From positions 1 through 35,893 of the forward strand of contig JAYMTF010000460.1 of the NCBI GenBank assembly GCA_036897485.1: 35,893 nt of DNA, read 5' to 3'. Source of the stretch: Pelargonium nanum. Lineage: Eukaryota; Streptophyta; Magnoliopsida; Geraniales; Geraniaceae. This document shows, piece by piece, positions 30,867 to 35,893 of this stretch (positions are counted from its first letter, which is position 1; every line of letters begins with the position of its first letter). The notes beneath the pieces are model-generated. The model had not been told where the DNA came from. It did not search any database and saw only the letters and a program-made list of their open reading frames with translations. The position numbers and the translations under genes are program-made.

Positions 30867-33515
30867 ATGGCGCGTGGTCTACCTATTGTGTGACTTCATG
30901 AAATGAACGAGCAAGAATCAAACAGCTTCATTCTCGACGCCTCTCATCAAAACTTGTCTAGATCATCTTTCAAGTACAGTGTAACTTCTGCTCATTCTAT
31001 TTAAATTGCACATTTATGTTAATTTGACCTCGCAAAGTGTCACACAATGCTGATGGAGAGAGTTATAATAATGTTCCCTCTTTGAGGGGATTATAATTAT
31101 TCTCGGTCAATGGACGGTCGAATGGCCGATCTAGGCCATCAATATAGTTTGATGACAGCAAGTATCACGCAATACATACGTACAACCTTTTGAATTGTAA
31201 TGAAATCAAATCGTGTGTCGAGTAAGTATCTCACCATTTTCATTTATGTACTTAATAAGTCCTATTGCCAAGGTACTTATACTAACATATTTTTTACACA
31301 TCGATCTCAGACATCTCAAGGTCATGTGCATGATCTTTTTCCAAGTGTTGATACATTGACCATTGAATTTGAAGTTCACTTGAAGTTTGTAAAATAGTTT
31401 GCTAAGTATGCGAGTATCTGGTGTCTAATTTCTCAAATATCATTTTTTTAGAATTTTTTATTTAATTTAATAACATAAAATGCTCAAACTTTCTATAATT
31501 ATAAATTTTTGCCTATGTGTACAATTGATTTTTTTTCCCTTTCAAAACAAATGTATGCGAAACTTGATATTAGAATTGGGACGTATAGTCATTTCACACA
31601 AAAAGTCACGACTTTTCGATGAACATCGAACAACTCTATTTGTGTTCTAAGCGAAAAATTTGAGGTCTACGGCACAATAATAGAGATTACTAAAATCGAG
31701 TGTCCCTATCAACCAAATTTTAAGTGTGAATGGTATGATCAAACTAAGACAAAATGCCTAATCAGGATTCCTAGAGGTCTACGCGCACAGGATGACGAAC
31801 AACTGGTCGAGCAGACGACACGTCCTATCGTTCTAGCGCAATCATTGTCCCTAGCTAATAGTTCTTCACATGAATGACACAATAGATTTAGTGAGAGAAT
31901 CAACATGATCGTAATTAATTCCCTCGCTAAACTTGCAAAGGAAAGTCATCGCTAAATTCGTCATCTAATCCCTCATTAAATTTGGGTAGAATCAATTTAG
32001 AGAGGAACTCCATTCCCTCAATATCCCCTCATTAAATCTCTTGCTAGACGCTGATATTTTTTATCGTCATCCACTTCGAGTATAATACTTCTCTTTTGAT
32101 GAAGAAATGATTAGACATTTCACTCTCATTCTCTTACGTTATGATTGATTCACTTATCTTATAATAGAGATTTTTGTTCACATGTTCGAGATAGATTAAC
32201 ACATGAGTGCTTCCCTCTTATATTTTGAAACTATGATATATACAGAGTGTACAAGTTCTGAATATAAACAATTTTTTAAAAGTTGTCATAGTTGATTAGA
32301 ATCACCATTTATATTAAATCAAAATGTTTTAATCATTGCACACACACTTCCAAATTAATTTTCAATTAGAAACATTTGTGGATAGGAATTATTCAATTTA
32401 TTTTTGATTGCTACTCAAGCAGATTACAATCTGTTTGGTAGTGCAAATTATTAAATTCATATTCAAGCTGCTATCAACATTTTGTATTTCATTTTATTTT
32501 TCTTTCACGGGGTAGCTTTCAGCACTTAATGGGATTAAGATTATGTGGAAAATAACATTTTTCCATTATTGGAGGGACATAATGACAATCCTATTTTGGT
32601 GTGAAGGTTATTTGAATTTTTGGTTTATGGAGGTCAATTTGTAAGTAACGGTTAAGTTTGGTAAGGTCAGTTCTTGAGATATGCACAGCGGACTGGCGAT
32701 CGATAATGTTTTTAAGTCATATATTAAATTTAGACTAAACTTCATTTGAAATACAATGGGCCACAATGATGGTAAATAAAAGCTCTTTCTACCGAGTTAT
32801 AATTAACACAACTATGTATCCTAATATTCAAACTCGAGATCTTAGGTTAACCTGAAACAACTATCTTCTAGTCGACCCATTATAATTTAACTTTTCTGAA
32901 TATTTGTATATAAATATTACTTGTACATATCTCAATAAACCTATAACTACACAAAAATTATAAGATATCTAAAAAAAAGTTATGAATGCCAATTTGTAAC
33001 TCATAATTCTATGTTGACTTTATATTTAAAAAAAAAAAAATAAAGGGTAGATCCGTAGATCAATAATTTAAATGCTTGTAAAGCATAGATCAAGTTAAGA
33101 TTCTACAAATTATAAAAATTGATACAATATTCCAATTTAAGATTAGTTTAACCAATCTAATAAGATCAATCATTCTCCATTAAAATGAAACAAACACATA
33201 AACAATGGCAATGATTGGAGTAGGAAAAAAGTTTTATTATGAAAAGGCAATAGAAGTCTTTGTTAATTGTTTATAGGGTTTTCATGTTTGTTTCTTGACT
33301 TTCTTCTTTATTATAATTGCTTAAACAATTTTTATTATTATCATGAGTAGCTTTTATTAAGAGTATGGACATCAATGTCATAGTTTTGGATGTCTTCTTT
33401 CTTAGGAATCCTAACAAACCATTCTCATTATTGTAGCTTCCATTATTTTGTTCCTCCATATTTCATTAACACAAATGAAGAGGGAAAAGGTTTCAATGTA
33501 AAATATCACCAAATT

Positions 33516-33699
33516 AGTATTTGGAATGATGCCCCCTAGGGGTGGCGCAATGGTCAAGACACACATATCCACATAGGAGGTCGTGGGTTCAAATCTCATT
33601 GCGTCGGATGGAGGTGAGTTTGGGTTAAAAGGAGAGAGCTACCCCCTGTTGTGTAGCTCAACTTTAATAATAATAATAATAAAAAGTATTTGGAATGAT
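33516..33699 (+). mobile_element. tRNA-derived SINE with 15-bp target-site duplication
   Basis: The body is 33531-33684, flanked by AGTATTTGGAATGAT at 33516-33530 and again, perfectly, at 33685-33699. Near its 5' end it has a Pol III A box (TGGCGCAATGGT) and, about 40 nt on, a B box (GGTTCAAATCT), within a tRNA-like head. A short tRNA-unrelated body follows, then a tail of TAA repeats ending in AAAA. Together these identify a full-length plant SINE of about 154 bp mobilised by LINE machinery. The perfect duplication suggests recent insertion. Confidence 0.88.
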
Positions 33700-34749
33700 A
33701 TGACCTAACAAAAATGAATGATTACAATTTTCTTATTAAAGGCAAACAATAAATATTAGACCCAACTACTTTGAAATGTTTTTCTTCTTCTTCATAAAGA
33801 AAATGTTTTTTCAATATGTGAAATTATATTTTATGTGATGTAGTAAATACACGTAATGACATCACATTATACTCATATGCATTTTAATAAATTTGTGGGA
33901 GCTGAGAAATCCACAAGATCTCATAACTTTAAAATATTGTCACTATACTATTGATGTCTTAACATAATTTTAAGCCAGTCTGTATATAGAGAGAGACATA
34001 TTGAGTTGTTTAATGTGGACCCTTCTTCTTATAGTAATCTCTTCAACATTTGAACTTTGGGAGCACTTCAATTTTTACCACTTTTGGTCAACCCTAGAGA
34101 ACATCCCCAATAAAATACCTACTTTCATGGACACTAGGTTTGAGATTTTGGAAAGTAAATAAAATATAAACTAAGGTACTTAGTTAATGGACTAGATGAT
34201 GTGATGAGAGTATCAAGATGTCTCATTTGAACCTAACATAAATTAGTGTGACTTGGCAAGTTTGCTACTTTGCTTCCTATCCTAGTATTTATAATACTCT
34301 CCTATGGCTTGCCTACTTCCACACCTGCATGATTCTCACAGCATGCAATTCATTATTCTAATTACTACTTTGTACCATTCATTGGTTTTAGCCTTGACTT
34401 GACCCAATCTCCAAATGTGTGTGCATCTTTCAAACATGCCAACATCAAAACCCTAAATTGGCTACAAGGAAAAAAGAGAAAGTTTTCTTTTTATGGAACA
34501 CATAATTTTTCATGCTTTGGGGTAAGAATTGGCATTTCAATGTGCACACAATAAATGAATCAACTCAAAAAAGGGTTACTATGTGAAAAATTAAAAATCA
34601 CTTGAGAGTTTAACTATTGACACCTCATTTGCTTTTACTTCTAGACAATGAATTTTTCATAACAAGAGTTAAACCTAATTACTATTTATGTTGGAATCAG
34701 TAGGAATGGATAGATACTCAAATAAATGCTTTTAAGAAAGGATTAACGT
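33700..34749. other. AT-rich spacer without recognised features
   Basis: I see no open frame with a recognisable domain, no RNA gene and no clear repeat between the SINE and the inverted-repeat element. Confidence 0.6.
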
Positions 34750-35140
34750 AAATTGATCAGTATTTGAACTTTGAGAAATCCACTGTTTTAGTCTTGTACT
34801 TTAAATAAACCACTTAAATTTATGAACTTGAACAATTTGAATTAGTTTAGTCTCTCGTGAGTTTGACTTCAATGACCATTAACTCCAATGACGTAGCGTT
34901 GTCATGTCGTTTAAAAATAAATAATAAAATAAGTTAACGTGACACTACCACATGTCATTTAATTTTAATTTATGAAATTCTCAACTTCACACGCGGCGTC
35001 ACGTTTCAAACTAAATTATTATTTAATTCTTTAAATTACACATTAGCGCTACGTTATTATAGTTAACGGCCAGTTAAAAATTAAATCAAATTAACAGGAG
35101 AGACTAAACTGACCAAAATTGATAAATTATGATAAAATAA
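34750..35140. mobile_element. Inverted-repeat non-autonomous element (MITE-like)
   Basis: Arms at about 34840-34898 and 35047-35112 are inverted copies. The left reads TTAGTTTAGTCTCTCGTGAG, then CATTAACTCC, then GACGTAGCG. The right, on the opposite strand, reads GTCAGTTTAGTCTCTCCTGT, then CGTTAACTAT, then AACGTAGCG. An inner pair (AACGTGAC / GTCACGTT) adds to the symmetry. The outer ends and target duplication are not clear. The phrase resembles, but is not identical to, that of the element at 27568. Confidence 0.6.
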
Positions 35141-35645
35141 TATCGTATTATTAATCTCTTGAAAGCTTTTTCATCACCTTATCATCTTATGTTAGATATA
35201 CAATAGGGATATTTCTTGCACCATGCATAGTTTTACTTCATGGATTTATAATGTAGTGTTTATTTATGTTTCCTCAAATACTTCCCATATCGTGTTAGAA
35301 GCATAATTTATTTTCTTTTGCATATTTCTACTGGTAATCAAGTCATATAATAAATAAAAAATGTATATTCTTAATTTATTATCTTCATAATGTACCGAAA
35401 TCGCATTAAATGAGATCACACAGATACAAATATTTACATTATAAACATATCAGTTTTGATATTCACTATCAACTAATATCAGTTATCATCATCAATCGTA
35501 TAAACAATTGCATACATGATGTTATATCTTGTAATTGGCTATTTCTTTTTGGGGAATTTATATAACATTGTATTGATCGATCATGAACAATCATGTAAGC
35601 ATGTAACCAACCAACCCATGTAGTAGCAATAAACTAAAGAATTAA
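35141..35645. other. AT-rich spacer without recognised features
   Basis: No gene, RNA or clear repeat is seen in these roughly 500 bases. Confidence 0.6.
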
Positions 35646-35893
35646 GGCCTTGTTCGGTTCCTCTATAGAGGTACTGGAAGTAGTTTTAATGTCTATAGAG
35701 AATAAGGACTTCGTTTGATAAAATAATGTCGGGAAGAAGTTTGAGAAATTGTTGTTTTGTTTGGTAAAATTGTCTAAAATGAGGGGTATTAAAATGAAAT
35801 GACTAAATTTCCCTTCATTTAATAAAATAAATAAAATAATAAATTATATTATCAGATAATATAACAAACTAGGAGGTAAACCCACATATACAT
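35646..35893 (+). mobile_element. Probable left part of a MITE, cut by the window edge
   Basis: The sequence after ATTAA begins GGCCTTGTTCGGTTCCTCTA, matching the GGCCTTGTTTGGTT-type terminus common to plant MITEs. TTTGATAAAATAATG and TTTGGTAAAATTGTCT patterns follow. The other end lies outside the window, so neither the inverted repeat nor the target duplication (TAA or TTA expected for a Harbinger-type element) can be confirmed. Confidence 0.4.

Larger units (their letters stand above)
28625..33515. other. Gene-poor AT-rich spacer
   Basis: No convincing gene is present. Two further copies of the LTR-like repeat lie near 29500-29600 and 29885-29960, the second ending in a (CA)n(TA)n microsatellite. 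A possible gene fragment lies at 30654-30866 on the minus strand. Positions 31580-32060 have higher GC and CpG content than their surroundings with no open frame of note, and may be a decayed transposon. Confidence 0.55.

Noticed and set aside
1-35893. CRISPR arrays, bacterial operons or organellar DNA
   Set aside because: No regularly spaced repeats were seen, genes are spliced, and the tRNA lacks an encoded CCA with normal nuclear Pol III signals.

Overview
The window is nuclear DNA from a flowering plant, almost certainly a eudicot. It shows intron-split genes with GT-AG junctions, AT-rich introns and spacers, a miR319-type target site, plant-only families (SPEAR/TIE, IQD, TCP, NCL exchanger) and short non-autonomous transposons. 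The family and species cannot be fixed from the sequence alone; a rosid such as a Rosaceae member is only a guess.

Layout. (1) 3-5093, plus strand: the last seven coding exons of an NCL-type Na+/Ca2+ exchanger with two EF-hands, its 5' end lying outside the window. (2) 7004-9063, minus strand: a five-exon SPEAR/TIE transcriptional adaptor (420 aa) with an N-terminal SPL-type motif and a C-terminal EAR motif. (3) 9.6-15.6 kb: AT-rich spacer with an LTR-retroelement relic near 12.6-12.9 kb. (4) 15584-15658: a nuclear tRNA-Ile(UAU). (5) 17183-19766, plus strand: a five-exon IQD calmodulin-binding protein (280 aa), probably preceded by a 5'-UTR intron built from degenerate repeats. (6) 22731-24068, minus strand: an intron-less CIN/JAW-type TCP transcription factor of the TCP4 clade (445 aa) carrying a miR319 target site, with a 3'-UTR intron and an unusual leader of about 1.2 kb. 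(7) 25.3-35.9 kb: no convincing gene, but several transposon relics. These include a 1,049-bp long-inverted-repeat element with an 8-bp target duplication, a tRNA-derived SINE with a perfect 15-bp target duplication, a small hairpin MITE, another inverted-repeat element, and the start of a probable MITE at the right edge.

Functional links. SPEAR/TIE proteins are known to bind CIN-class TCP factors and recruit TOPLESS through their EAR motif. This window therefore places a TCP repressor adaptor about 14 kb from a miR319-type TCP gene of the class it is expected to bind. Both genes also show possible post-transcriptional control: EAR-removing splice options in the SPEAR gene, and a leader with overlapping open frames plus the miR319 site in the TCP gene. 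No wholly new system is evident. The most unusual items are this linkage, the TCP leader, the SPEAR last-intron choices and the foldback element.
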